Assembly (NCBI RefSeq): GCF_031143425.1
Contig: NC_090444.1
Span: 1,347,638,323-1,347,702,322, forward strand
Direction of reading: 5' to 3'
Length of the DNA: 64,000 nucleotides
Origin: Pleurodeles waltl
Lineage: Eukaryota; Chordata; Amphibia; Caudata; Salamandridae
Below, piece by piece: positions 1 through 10,969 of the stretch (its first letter is position 1; the number at the start of each line of letters is the position of its first letter). Both the position numbers and the translations under genes were made by a program. A model generated the notes under the pieces. It had not been told where the DNA came from and searched no databases. It saw only the letters and a program-made list of their open reading frames with translations.

Positions 1-1664
1 ATGGGGCACCTTGGTTTGATTAGTTGAGCCCCATCGTCCTCCCAATGCCATGACGTGCACCTTTGACTCCATACACAACATGTATGTATGCATGTATGTC
101 TGTGGTATTTGGATAGCAGGAACTGAGACAGAAGGCAGCAGAGCACTGTGCCTAGTCAGAATCAAATATACAGTCATCAAATGATTAGCTAGGTTCTGGT
201 AGCATAAATGGATTTTTACATTATTTTGATGTGGTGTTTTTTAAAGAGGTGTGCAATGCTCTTCAACTTTTATACAGTAATTTTAAGCCTCGGTGGGGGG
301 TAAATAATAATAAAATAATCACATGGAGAACATGCTGGAATTTTGTTGCTAAAAATAACAGAAAACTCAAGGTACGAATTCGAGAAAAGGTATGCTGAAG
401 ACACAGAGGGAATTGGGAACCCTTGTATGTTAGAATTAATGATTATTATTTTTAAAGTCTTTTTTAATGTATTTTAAAAGCAGGATATGGGTGAGAAGTG
501 TTTTTATGCTCAAGTATTAATTGTAATATTGAAACTAATTGATTTCATTTTTATTTTTAACATGATAAATAAAATGTATTATTTTTAAAATACTTTAAAT
601 TTGTGATAACATATTTTAAGTGTGAAGACAGGGTGGTAGGGGATAAGGGTGATTAGTGTTTTAATTCTCATTTATTAATCTGAATAAGTGTTCTAATTTA
701 TTTGTTTTATTTTTATGTGATAATTAATAATATTTTTTTAGAAAGTAATCGAAAATAATATAAAATATTAAAAATATACATAGAAAAGAGTTTGAAAAAT
801 AATGGATGAAATTATCGAATTCATTAAATTGGTGTTTATTTTGTAAATCTACTTTTTTTTTAAATAAAGCTAATATGACCTCAAATATAGATTATAAATA
901 TTACAAATATACAGAAATGCTGTGAGTAGAGTCATGTGGTCGGTCACAAGCGTGGCTGTTATACGGCTGTACACAGAAAGGCAGACACTTATTTAAAAGT
1001 ATTTTTTAGGTTAAACAATATTTTTACCTACAGAGTGATTCTTGATCGTATTTTTCACATTTAATTCCCTAACCGAAAGTGTATTTATTGTGATAGTTTA
1101 GTGCTTCGGGTGTAAATTTACCTTCGTTGTGCGGTAACTGCTGCTATTCTTATTGAGAAAAATTAGTTTACCTCAAATGTATTACAAATGAATCTTTTAT
1201 CTATCATTTAAAAAAAACAATAGTTAAAATCACGTTAAAGCCCATTAAAAGTAGATATGCATGGTAAAAACACATTGTAAAGACGTGTGGTAAACATGTT
1301 TTCCTGTGTATTCACATGGTAATGCTATTCATGATAAAAAGCCTTTGGTAAACAACCACGTTATAAAGATTTGCGTGGGAAAGCCATACAACTCCCCTAG
1401 GATGGGTTCATCTACTGTACACTTATCCAGCTGCTAGGTGAGGGTTAACAACGTCGTGAGTTCTGTTAGCAATGAGGAGAGGATCTCCTGCTGCTTTGCT
1501 TTTTGTGGGAGATGTTGAGCCTATAGTATGCACAGTTTGTGAATTCCAGCTACATGTAATGTAAGGTAAGGTGAATTTGTAGAGCGCTGCTTGTCACCAG
1601 TAAGGGTATCCAGGCACTTGGGACTAAGATTTCAGTAGAAGAGAATTCAGACATAAGGGACCAG
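1..1664. other. AT-rich non-coding DNA, no gene seen
   Basis: The stretch is strongly AT-rich, with many A and T runs. It contains no convincing coding frame, RNA gene or intact mobile element. A short TATG/CATG-rich tract lies near 80-100. It is most simply intronic or intergenic filler. A 25-bp segment at 1624-1648 is repeated imperfectly at 2173-2197, on the other side of the next element. Confidence 0.6.
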
Positions 1665-2173
1665 GGGGCATATTTACAAGCCCCTAGCGCTTCCTTGTGC
1701 TGCCGTAGCATATTTTTTTTTAATGCTAATGTGACGTCAAGGAGGCCTTTTCCCCACGCCAGATTAACAAAGTGGCACAATGCAAGCATTGTGCCACTTT
1801 GTAACCCCTTGTTCCACTTTATGCCTGCACTAGGCATAATGTATGCAAGGGGGCATTCCCCCTTTAGGAGGTCCGGAAAAATGGTGCAGTGAGATTTCAC
1901 TGTACCATTTTTCCCGTCATTTTTAACTCCTGCCCAAGGCAGACATTAAAGTGGCGCTCCCAATATTTCCAGTGGGCATTGCTGGACTAGTGCGATAGCT
2001 TTTTGCGCTTGTTGACCAATCTGCCACAATAGCGTCAAACATTTTGACGCTATTGTGCCAACATGCGCCATGATGTGCTGTATTGTAAATATGGCGCTAC
2101 CATGGTGACATTAGGTGGTACAGGGGGGTGCAAGAAAAGTAGCTGTTGCGCCACTTTCTTGTAAATATGCCCC
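1665..2173. mobile_element. MITE, family A
   Basis: This non-coding element of about 509 bp has matching inverted ends: GGGGCATATTTACAAG on the left and its reverse complement on the right. The ends are followed inward by the phrase CCCCTAGCGC. The same family recurs at 8098-8583, 55701-56230 and, truncated, at 58086-58457. It encodes nothing convincing and must be moved by a transposase supplied in trans. Other copies show 3-bp target duplications, which suggests PIF/Harbinger relatives, but this copy has no clean duplication. Confidence 0.75.
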
Positions 2174-2231
2174 TCAGATTTCAAGGGAAGAGAATTCTCC
2201 TCTCAGTGCCAACAACATCTCATTGTATATT

Positions 2232-5200
2232 TGTAGGAGGCTGGCCTGGTTTGTAGTGGGTACCTTGGGTACTTACACCTTATACCAGGTCCAGTTATCC
2301 CTTATTAGTGAAGTAATAGTGTTCTAGCAGCTTAGGCTGATAGAGGTAGCGATAGCAGAGCAGCTTAGGCTGAACTAGGAGACATGCAAAGATCATGCAA
2401 TACCACTTATAATTACACAGTACTTATACACAAGTAAAGACAATACTCAATATTACCAAAAATAAAGATATTTATTTGGGTGACACAGTTCCAAAAATAT
2501 CTTAGAGACAATACTCCTTCTGGAGGTAAGTATTATACACAATATATACACTAGACACCAAAGTTAGACAAGTAAATAGTCATAGAACAATGCAAACAGT
2601 AGGAAATCCTATAGAATGCAATGGGAGAAAATAGGTCTAGGGGCATCACAAACCTTATACTAAAAAATTGGAATGTGAATCACGAATTCCCCCCTAGACA
2701 AATGTAGTGTGTACAGAATTGCTGGGAGAGTCAGAATACAGTAAAGGTAAGTAAATTTACCCCACCCCAGAAAAGCAGGAGTAAAGTACTGCTGGTTTCC
2801 TTAGGACACACTACACCTCATTTTGGGGATTTTACAGCAGCCAACCAAGTCTGCAAAAACAACTGCTGGATTTTTGAACCTGAAGACCTGCAAAGGAAAG
2901 GGACCAACTCCAGAAGTCGAAAGAAGTTCCAGGAAGGACAGGAGCCCCTGCCAACTTAGAAGAGGGTGCAAAAGAAGAGTCCCTGGTTAGTCAAAGACTG
3001 CAGAAATGCACCATAGGAAGATACCAGCAGGTTCCTGCATGATGCAAAAAATGTCCTACGGCGTGAAGATCGTTGCAGATGAGATTTCGTGTTGGAAGGC
3101 GCCAACAAGCCTTGTCTACAACAAAAGTGTGTTTTTTGTCAAAATAGCGCTGGATGGACCCACGAGGGACCTGGGGGCCTCAACTCTGTGTGAGGGGGAA
3201 GAGGGGGCTCTCAGCACTTCAGAGAGCCCCCAGGATGCCAGCCAGCACCCCCAGAAGCCACAGGATCTGGGTTCAAAGGAGGTGCAAAATGTGGTTGATG
3301 CAGCACAACAAAAGAAGGTCCCACGCCGCCGGAGAACAACTCAGCGAGCTGAGCGTCACTAGGTGGAGTGCTGTGGACCTGGGCCAGGCTGTACACGAAG
3401 GAACTTTGCAAAGAGTGCACAGAGGCCTCAGGAGGTGAAGAAGACACAGTACACAAGGGTACTGTCGTTCTCAGGGAAGGCAAGGTCTTACCTCCTCCAA
3501 ATTGCGTCAGCAGGACCTCAAGACAGTCTATGTCGACGATGTCCACACTCTGTGTCCTTAGGAGCACGCTCATCATTGTTAGAGGAGTCCCAGGTTAACA
3601 TTCGTCGTCTTGGAAGGTGCCTGCTTGGAGCAGGGGAGTGACTCTGTCACTCCACTGGAGATTTCATCGGTCCTTCTGGTCAGAATGAAGACAGTGAGTC
3701 CCCAGAGCGTGCACACCATGGAAACTGTTGCAGTTGCTAACTTGGAGCTGAGGTTGCTGAAGAAAAGTGTCTTTTGTGGAAACTTTGTTGCAGTTACAGC
3801 GTTTCTTGGAGCAGGCTGCGGTTGAGCCGAGGTCAGAAGAGTCTGAAGTTGTTGCAGAGAATTCCTGAAGAAAACTTGCAAGCAGAATCTGAAGAGAACC
3901 CACAGGAGAGACCCTAAGTAGCCGTGAGCAGGGGATTGGCTACCTTATCAGGTATGGACCTATCAGGAGGGGTCTCTGACGTCACCTGCTGGCACTGGCC
4001 ACTCAGAGGTCTCCAGAGTGCCCCCACACCTTGCAAAGCAAGATGGCTGAAGTCTGGGACACACTGGAGGAGCTCTGGGCACCACCCCTGTCCAGATTCC
4101 CACCAGAGCAGGGGAGAAGGGGTCTCTGAACTGGTGTAGACTGGTATATGCAAGGATGGCACCATCTGTGCCCTTCAAAGCATTTCCAGAGGCTGGGGGA
4201 GGCTACCCCTCCCCAGCCTGTAACACCTATTTCCAAAGGGATAGGGTGTAACACTCTGCTCTCAGAGGAAATGCTTTGTTCCTTCTTCCGGGACTGGGCT
4301 GCCCAGACCCCAGGAGGGCAGAACCCTGTCTGTGAGGTGGCAGCAGCTGTAGCTGCAGTGCAAGCCTCTGAGAGATGGTTTGACAGTACTGGGGGTCCAT
4401 GGTGGAGCCCCCAGGATGCATGAAATTGGCTCCCTAATACCAGATTTGGAATGGGGGGACAATTCCATGATCTCAGACATGTTACATGGCCATATTCAGA
4501 GTTACCATTGTGAAGCTACATATAGGTATTGACCTATATGTAGTGCATGCGTGTAATGGCATCCCGCACTCACAAAGTCTGAGTAAGTGGCCCTGAACTA
4601 TGTGGGGGCACCTTTGCTAGTACAAGGGTGCCCTCACACTTAGTAACTTTGCACCTAACCTTCAACAAGTGAAGGTTAGACATATATGTGACTTATAAGT
4701 TACTTAAGTGCAGTGAAAATGGTTGTGAAATAACATGTGTGTTATTTCACACAGGCTGCAATGGCAGGCCTGTGCAAGGGTTTGTGTGAGCTCCCTATGG
4801 GTGGCAAAAGAAATGCTGCAGCCCATATAAATCTCCAGGAACCCCAATGCCCTGGGTACCTAGGTGCCATATACTAGGGACTTATAAGGGGGGGCGGGTC
4901 CAATGTGCCAATTGAAATTGATAAATGAATTCACTGGCCTACAGTGACAAATTTAAAAGCAGAGAGAGCATAAGCACTGAGGCTTTGGTTAGCAGAGCCT
5001 CAGTGACACAGTTAGGCACTACACAGGCATACACATAAGGCCACAAGCTATGAACACTGGGGTCCTGGCTAGCAGGGTCCCAGTGAGACAGGCAAAACAT
5101 ACTGACATATATGTTTTTATCTATGAGCACTGGGGTCCTGGCTAGCAGGATTCCAGTAACACAGTAAAAACACACTGACACACACTCACAAACAGGCTAA

Positions 5201-5241
5201 AAGTGGGGGTAACCATGCTAGAAAGAGCTTACTTTCCTACA
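2232..5241 (+). mobile_element. Solo LTR, 3010 bp, with perfect TSD
   Basis: The element begins TGTAGGAGGCTGGCC and ends CTTTCCTACA, the short inverted TG...CA ends expected of an LTR. It is flanked on both sides by ATATT (2227-2231 and 5242-5246), a perfect 5-bp target-site duplication. There is no internal gag-pol region between two copies, so this is a solo LTR left by LTR-LTR recombination. At about 3 kb it is very long. The ORFs at 3006-4423 overlap in several frames and show no protein family, so I do not call them genes. The parent family cannot be named because no coding region is present. Confidence 0.88.
4968..5190 (+). repeat. Three degenerate tandem units in the solo LTR
   Basis: Three diverged units of roughly 65-75 bp each contain a small hairpin of the form CACTGGGGTCCTGGCTAGCAG followed by CCCAGTGAGACAG-like sequence. 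They lie close to the 3' end of the LTR. Their function is unknown; they may simply be internal duplication. Confidence 0.6.
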
Positions 5242-8097
5242 ATATTCTGCAACCAAGCGTTCATGTTTCCTCAATAATACAGGAGATCATTTGGTTTGGC
5301 AACCACTCTGGGCTGAGTGTCAACTGAAATAAATCTGTCATCTCTTCATTATGCCAGTCACAGTGAGTGGCAATTGACTTTCCCCTTCAGTGCTGCACTG
5401 ATGCTAACTACTATTTTAGTTAAACTGCACTGAGCTGGTGCTGTGATTACAAGGGACAATACGGTATCCTATACCATGACCTCACTATCTGGGTAGATTT
5501 TACCTTACAATAAAGAGGAGTTCTTGGTTAAAGATTTTCAGCTTTATTTTGATGCAGTCCAGACTCACTTTACCATGTACTGATTCCCCCATATTCCTGT
5601 GTTCCACACCTTGTGGTAGGAACCAACACAGGCTGTCTGTTGCCATTACAGAAAATGGAAAATCCTTCCCCAACTCTAGTCGGGTAAGGCAGGTTTTATG
5701 GGAAAGTCTTCTTTGATGCATATGTGCTGTGCGAGGGAACAGAAGTGTTTGTAAAGGAGAGAGGTGTTAGATTTTTGAGGATAGAGGTAAGAGTGGTGTT
5801 GGCCTATTTCTTCCTTTGCAGGAATCAATGCTTGATGAGGTCATGAATCTTTGGAACCAGCATATGGGTGTAGAGAATACAATTTCAGTACCAAATTCAA
5901 ATACACGGCATAACCAATGTGACCACACAAGGAAAACTGCAGTGGAGAATAAAGTTAAGGGATTGTATTACAATTTCAAGCTCAAAGTCATGTAGACATT
6001 TCTCAAGGCAAAGCTAGAAAGATAGAAAACCACCAAGGGTAGACCAAGGCAACAGACTATATTTAGACAAACTAACATTAGGAGAACTAGGCACTCTACA
6101 AATACCATACAGAACATGAGCAAAAGAACTTGATGTACAGAAGGCAAGCGCTGCTCAGTTCTTATAAGCCTTGAGGCAATTTAAAATAGTCTGAATACGG
6201 ATAGTTTGGGCAGTTGAAAACCCTGTGAGTTAACCAATCAGGGATTATTATATGCTGGGTGGAACACATGCCGACAATAGACAAAAAGGTCTAAAGGGGC
6301 AAAAAGAATTCTGGAAGAAAGGAATTCTTTGGCAACAGGTCTTTAACTAAAGTGGGCAAAAATAAGTAAGAAGGAAAGGCGTCTGCATCTCAGATGCTTG
6401 GTCAAGAGTCTCCTCTTGGGATCGGTGAAAAACATCTCTAAGTCTCAGCAAAGCATTTTCTGCACAGTCACGAATACAGAGCCTAACAGGCCTCACTTAG
6501 GCTAATGCAAGTGAATAAAACAGCACATTAAACCATGCAAATAAAACATTTAGTACTCATGTTTATAATTTCAACATTAATAAAATTCTATTAGCATTCA
6601 CATTACAATAACTTTAAATGTAATAAAATAACTGTTACTACATTTCTATGAATATGGCGCAGAACTACATTTCTCTATTTTTGCATCAAATGTAAAACTC
6701 TTTTAATCAGAAATCTAATATAATTTTATTGCAGGCTATTAGTTTAGACTCTTAAATATACCATAATGACAGATTAATTCTTCAAACATGTAATTTAATC
6801 TCTATATCACATAGGTTTCTGATAGCTAGTCCAGATTAAATGCTTAATAATATGGTTTCTCAAAACGTCACTTTACAAGCAAACTATTAATACATTGGTT
6901 AACATAATGCATAAAATGCACATATAGATGATGACTGTGACATGAGGGACAGTACTAACTTTTCTGCTACATCAGTGGTGTTTGTATTAAAATCGTCATG
7001 AATGAAAATGGTTAATAGCTGGGAATGCCAAGGTGCAAATGAAGCATGTGTAAGGGCATGGACAAGTAGACTTCAAAAGGATTGGGATCAGTGGTACCTG
7101 GTCTTCACCATATCTAGAAGCATGTGTTTTCCCTCCTCCAGCTGGCCATTGGGGTGAAAACAATAGTGGGGTGGTATGGGATGGTGGCATGTCTCATATG
7201 GTAGGGCCGGTGTCGCTTTCGTCTGTATTAAGTTAATAGAATATCATGCCCATGTTTGGCAGTGTGGCCGCCAAACCGATAGCATCAAAAAGGGGAATTC
7301 TGTACTCTTTCCTTTGTGTTGGCACTGTTGTGTGGGCAAGCTATCATGCAGCTGTAGGTTGGTTCACATGTAGGTGCATTTGATTCCAGTATAGGGCTAT
7401 ATGTGATTGTCTGCATGTGGGTCCTGACTGTTGGTGCATTGTTGTGGCCATCTAGTTGAAGTGTTTTCAAGTGCAAGTTTGACCTTCTGTAAATGAGCTT
7501 GGGCTACAGTGATATCAAGCAATGCTTTGAATGAAATGCCTGAGGTGCGTAATATTTTCCTATGCAATTGTTTTTAGTGGGAGCACTGTGTTATATTTGT
7601 GGCTACAGGCTTGTAAGTATTTGGATGGAGCAGGAGATTACAGGCCTGTGAATGCACGTGGGGAGCAGTTAAAAAATGTTCATGGTGCTCTATTGCACTC
7701 CTGAACATGGAATTCTGAAGACAGGGTTGGAGAGGTGAAGTCATTATAAACACATAAAGACAGCTGTATATAAATACAAGCTTACAAGCAGCTGTATTTA
7801 TATACAGCTGCCTGGAATGCCCACCACGGTTTGGCAGACTGCTTTGAGATAGTTTAAGTGACAGTTGAGCTAATAGAGTAGCGTAGTTCCTACAGTTTAT
7901 TGGCCTAAAGTGGGCAAGCCTGCAATTTTGGGCAGATGGAATGGTTCAGCTGGTGGCTGGACATGTTGACATATTGGCATTGGTGCTTGGATTGTGCAGT
8001 GTTTGAGCTCATTATAAAGAGGACTTGCACATCTGTTGGGGGAGGGAACTGCTGTGTCAATGGATTGCCCTTTTAAATGAAGGGATGTGAGAATATA
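5242..8097. other. Non-coding DNA, nothing recognised
   Basis: No coding frame longer than about 80 codons has recognisable content, and no element ends are visible. The only clear structure is a perfect inverted repeat at 7761-7810, listed separately. Confidence 0.55.
7761..7810. repeat. Perfect 17-bp inverted repeat
   Basis: CAGCTGTATATAAATAC at 7761-7777 is followed, after a 16-bp spacer, by its exact reverse complement at 7794-7810. It could form a stem-loop or cruciform. No coding context or target duplication was recognised. Confidence 0.8.
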
Positions 8098-8583
8098 GTG
8101 GCATATTTACAAGTCCCTAGCACCCTTTAGCTCCACTGTAGCGTCATTTTTTTACGCTACGGCAGCACTAAATTGGCCCTCACCATGTGCTGTATTTACT
8201 AAATGGCACAATTGGTCCATTGCGCCACTTTGTAAGCCCTTGTGCCACATTATACCTGTGCCAGATATAATGTATGCAAGGGAGGCGTTCACCCACAGGG
8301 ATGGCCCAAAAACACAGTGCAGTGAAATCTACAAGATTTCACTGCGCCATTCTAGTGTCTGTTTTTTAACGCCTGCCAGTGCTATCTCCTATGAGCCCCC
8401 TTGAGCTTTGCTGGACTGCAAAGCGGCACAATTGCACCAAAAATGTTGGTGCGGTTGTGCTGAGAGCCATGGTGCGCTGTATTGTAAATATAGTGCTACC
8501 ATGGTGTAGTTAGAGGGGCGCAGGGAAGCGCAAGGAAACTGGCGCATCGGAGCCGATGCACCAGTTTCTTGTAAATATGCCCC
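8098..8583. mobile_element. MITE, family A, with 3-bp TSD
   Basis: The 486-bp element has near-identical inverted ends (left GTGGCATATTTACAAG, right CTTGTAAATATGCCCC) and the same internal phrases as the copy at 1665-2173. It is flanked by ATA on both sides (8095-8097 and 8584-8586), a 3-bp duplication consistent with PIF/Harbinger-type transposition. There is no coding capacity. Confidence 0.8.
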
Positions 8584-8586
8584 ATA

Positions 8587-10067
8587 GCGTCAATGGGCAT
8601 TTTGGGATTAATTTGTGCATAGGCCAGGTGGCGCCGTCCTTGCTGCTTTGGCTTATCTCTCAGTTGAGGCGCAGAGGTTAGGCACTCTTGGTTGTTCGAG
8701 GTGCCTGTGTCTTTGTTCAGTGTTTGTGGAGTCCCCTCCACGTGGACTGCATAAGGTACCCCAGCTCATATAACACGGTTCTCGTGGTGAAGAGAGGGGA
8801 AGAGGACGTGCTTTTGTTTCCTGAAGTGCGCACCAAAGCAAAGAAGGCGTGCGCCGAGGATTGGAGAGCTGTGCATGCAGATGACACCGTAGCCAGGAGT
8901 AACTGAGGCATGATGGAGGAAGACGCTGTACTTCTGATCAGTGCTTGACCATTCGACTCAGTCAGTGCCTTTTCCAACTAATAGGCTGCAACTGGTGAGA
9001 GTCTCAGTTCGGGGTGGTGTAGACGGAATCTTCGGGAAGTTACCGTGACAATGCGGTAGTGGCCAGGAGCTATAGTCAGGCTTTCAAGAAGCTAAATGTT
9101 CCACTTTCCTTTTACTCTACACAGAAACGTTACAGTGTAATTCTAAACTCCCCTGTGCTCTGGGGAGTGTTAAGTACTGAAATGGTCCTAATTCTTGAAA
9201 GCTGTAATTAGACTGGAGTTATTTTTATGCGTCTACTTGAAAGCCTTTGTACCTGGACATTCCTCCACATCAAGCTAATACGTGCTTTCCTTGGTGAGTG
9301 GACGGTATTCGGTGTTTTTCACATGTAAGTTGTTTTTTCAAATGCTTGCCTTATTTATTAAATCATTATCTAAACCTGGTTCACATCATGTTTTGTGACT
9401 GCATTGCCATCTGCGAGAACTTTTGTATTCAACTATTACAAGTGTGAAAAAGCACACGAGGATGGTGTGAATCGTTACATATTTTTATGGGTTTCTAAAG
9501 TGCAAACATTGACCAAGGGGTGTTAGAGTGCTTTAAAGCTGATATTCTTCTTCCAAGAGGAAACGTGCTAACAAAAAAATTCAAAAGCTCGTAAGAGGGG
9601 AGTTTTGCCTGTGCAATAGCAAATTCATGGGTTCACCCGTGGCTCCTCATATATTCCCGTAGCACTTGCTTCCGATATTTAAAGTTGGGATGGTTTCCAG
9701 TCCCACCTGAAAGTCTTTTCTGAAAATGATGACTAGAACGTCACTCCATCCTGTTGGAGATCCCGCCCTTTTCCACAAAAGGATTCGGAGGGTTGTCACA
9801 AAATCTCGTCACATAATTTTAGAGCCTAGTCAGCCGAATATTTTTATACCACTAAAACCTCATTTCTAATGCGTAAGAATGTTTTTGTGTATTTCTATTC
9901 TTCACCTTTTAACACCTATGCACTTTAATCACTGTCTCGTTTGCACTGTTAGCTACCTTTATGCATTTACACTACAGTAATTTTTCAGTAAATATGATTT
10001 TGCATTACCATGCAACCCTGGCCCCTCTTCGGGATTTTGACCAGTTTTTGACTGATGTATTGGTCTT
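8587..10067. other. Non-coding DNA, nothing recognised
   Basis: The region has mixed composition. A slightly GC-richer patch at 8690-8910 has short open frames on both strands, but no protein family, splice context or element end was recognised. Confidence 0.5.
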
Positions 10068-10969
10068 TGTTAGAAATGGGGTTTTTGGTTGGCAGTCAGG
10101 TTACCCTCTGTCCAAGCAAGAACCCTTTGGTAGCTTGGCACAAGCAGTCAGGCTTAACTTAGAAGGCAATGTGTAAAGTATTTGTGCAATAAATCCTACA
10201 ATACCACCATATAGCACCACAAAAATACACCACACAGTGTTTAGAAAAATATATAATATTTATCAGGATAATTGTAGGTCAAAACGAATAAAGTTGCAAT
10301 GTGAACTTGTAAAGATATCACTGAAAAGTGATATAAAGTGTCTTAAGTCTTTAAAAAGCAAACAAAGTCTCTTTCAAGCACCAAGTACCTGGTTTGGAGC
10401 GGAAAATCTCTGCAAAGGGCCCCAGAAGAAGAGATAAGTGGAATAATAGTGTGTGCGTAGATTTCTCCCCAGCACACACGGACGTGAGTCGTTATTTTTC
10501 ACGCGGGGAAGGTGTGCGTCGTTTTCCGGTGCGCGGACAGTCTCTTTCTATGGGTCGTGGGGATTACCAGATGTCCCGGGTCTGTGCGTGGATTCTCCTG
10601 CTTGTTTTCCGGCTGTGCATCGTTCTGCGGGGCTGTGCGTCGAAGTTTTGCTCTCACAGCAGGCGTCGCGACGATTTCTCCACTGGAATTCAGGCGCCGT
10701 TGTCCTTGTGAGGCCATGCGTCGAAGTTCCGGTCGTCCCGAAGGCGTCGCGTCGATCAGCGTCGGTGTGCGGTGTTTTTCTCGCCGCGGAACAAGATGTG
10801 CGTTGAAAATTTCGGCGCACGAAGCGTCCAAGTGAAAAAGAGAAGTCTTTTTGGTCCTGAGACTTCAGGGAACAGGAGGCAAGCTCTATCCAAGCCCTTG
10901 GAAAGCACTTTCACAGCCAGACAAAAGTTCAGCAAGGCAGCAGGCGAACAGCAAGGCAGCAGTCCTTTG
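10068..10969 (-). mobile_element. Gmr1-type LTR fragment, inverted
   Basis: Read on the minus strand this matches about the last 900 bp of the LTRs at 13975-16075 and 21138-24241, including the end TTTCTAACA, the CTGACTGCCAACCAAAAACC tract and the CpG-rich GACGC segment. Similarity stops abruptly at about 10969, so the copy is truncated. No internal gag-pol sequence follows. The several 90-117-codon frames within it on both strands lie in the CpG-rich LTR segment and are not taken as genes. Confidence 0.88.

Noticed and set aside
3006..4423. Cluster of short overlapping frames on both strands in the solo LTR
   Set aside because: None exceeds about 120 codons, they overlap in all frames and no protein family is visible. 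LTR identity explains the region.
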